Assembly (NCBI GenBank): GCA_903831585.1
Contig: CAIKYE010000216.1
Span: forward strand, 1-5,817
Direction: 5' to 3'
Source of the DNA: an uncultured Micrococcales bacterium
GTDB lineage: Bacteria > Actinomycetota > Actinomycetes > Actinomycetales > Microbacteriaceae
DNA length: 5,817 nucleotides
The translations under genes were made by a program, and so were the position numbers. Positions 5,537 through 5,817 of the stretch are shown in pieces. Every line of letters starts with the position of its first letter. Positions within the stretch are counted from its first letter, which is position 1. The notes beneath the pieces are model-generated. The model ran no database searches and was not told where the DNA came from. It saw only the letters and a list, made by a program, of their open reading frames with translations.

Positions 5537-5817
5537 TCGGTGTTTGGTCTCGATTGCGAGGCCCCAATAAGAACCGCCGATGATCAAGACAGCACCAATT
5601 AGTCCGACGATAAAGAGCCTCTCGCCACCGAATGCCGTTGCCGTAACCACTGCCCAGATCGGCTCGGTGCTCAGCAAAAGACTGGCTCTGGTGGCCGAGG
5701 TTCGAAGAATTCCATACTGCAGTGCAACGAATCCGAAGACCGTGCAGAACAAAACGAGAAATGCCATTTCTAGCCACTGCTGCGTTTCGAACTCTTGAAC
5801 CAGGTTCACCACGCCAA
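5498..5817 (-). CDS. EamA/DMT-superfamily transporter, C-terminal part (5' partial)
   Basis: On the minus strand the frame is open from the right edge to a TGA stop at 5500-5498, about 106 residues. It reads as the last third of a ten-helix EamA-type permease. Hydrophobic segments are seen around MAFLVLFCTVFGFVALQYGIL, ASLLLSTEPIWAVVTATAFGG and LFIVGLIGAVLIIGGSYWGL. The STEPIWA motif followed by a glycine-glutamate (GGE) turn and an IGAVLIIGG helix is the hallmark of the last two helices of the second EamA repeat. These inner-membrane carriers export or import small metabolites such as amino acids or nucleosides; the substrate cannot be told. A GTG at 5812 is in frame, but it falls inside the domain, so the true start should lie beyond the window. 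Its 3' end overlaps the end of the ChoD-type gene by 39 bases, tail to tail. Confidence 0.85.
   Translation of the reverse strand, partial: GVVNLVQEFETQQWLEMAFLVLFCTVFGFVALQYGILRTSATRASLLLSTEPIWAVVTATAFGGERLFIVGLIGAVLIIGGSYWGLAIETKHRLALNVDGQPKGA

Noticed and set aside
5546..5563. Stem-loop after the ChoD-type stop as an intrinsic terminator
   Set aside because: The stem is fair, but no T-run follows on either strand and it lies inside the transporter coding sequence.
5498..5812. Complete small membrane protein of 104 residues starting with GTG at 5812
   Set aside because: The sequence aligns with the last part of an EamA repeat and the frame stays open to the window edge, so it is better read as a truncated view of a longer gene.

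Overview
The window looks like a chromosomal segment of an actinobacterium, probably a small-genome, moderate-GC member of the Microbacteriaceae (freshwater Luna-type lineages would fit). The grounds are an actinobacterial-style L10 leader, an rplJ-rplL pair that is not directly followed by rpoB, a close full-length match from memory to the mycobacterial ChoD protein, and a base composition that looks mid-50s percent GC by eye. The lineage call is inference.

Layout. Positions 1-580 hold the 3' end of a GH13 alpha-amylase-type glycosidase whose start lies off the left edge. Positions 581-827 are the regulatory region of the ribosomal stalk operon: a likely promoter, an L10-binding leader RNA, and two successive hairpins with T-runs that could act as attenuators. 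rplJ (828-1337) and rplL (1392-1778) follow, both with clear Shine-Dalgarno sequences. The 54-base gap between them carries an exact match to the consensus DnaA box. A strong terminator with a UUCG loop closes the operon at 1798-1833.

The second half is a three-gene, same-strand cluster: a small RBBP9/YdeN-type serine hydrolase (1881-2480), a saccharopine-dehydrogenase-like NAD(P) enzyme (2537-3823), and, only 6 bases later, a ChoD-type GMC flavoenzyme (3830-5536) with a ferredoxin-like four-cysteine cluster. None of the three has a strong Shine-Dalgarno sequence. At the right edge the C-terminal part of an EamA/DMT-type transporter lies on the minus strand and overlaps the ChoD 3' end tail to tail by 39 bases.

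How the parts work together. L10 and L7/L12 build the ribosomal stalk that recruits translation GTPases, and the leader RNA should let excess L10 repress its own operon. The dehydrogenase and the flavoenzyme are so close that they are probably co-transcribed and may act in one oxidative pathway on an unknown substrate; nothing else in the window points to sterol breakdown. I found no mobile element, CRISPR array, tRNA or rRNA. No gene-free stretch is longer than about 250 bases. I do not see a clearly new biological system. The best leads are the dehydrogenase/ChoD pair with its cysteine cluster, the DnaA box, and the CTA-rich codon use of the ribosomal genes.
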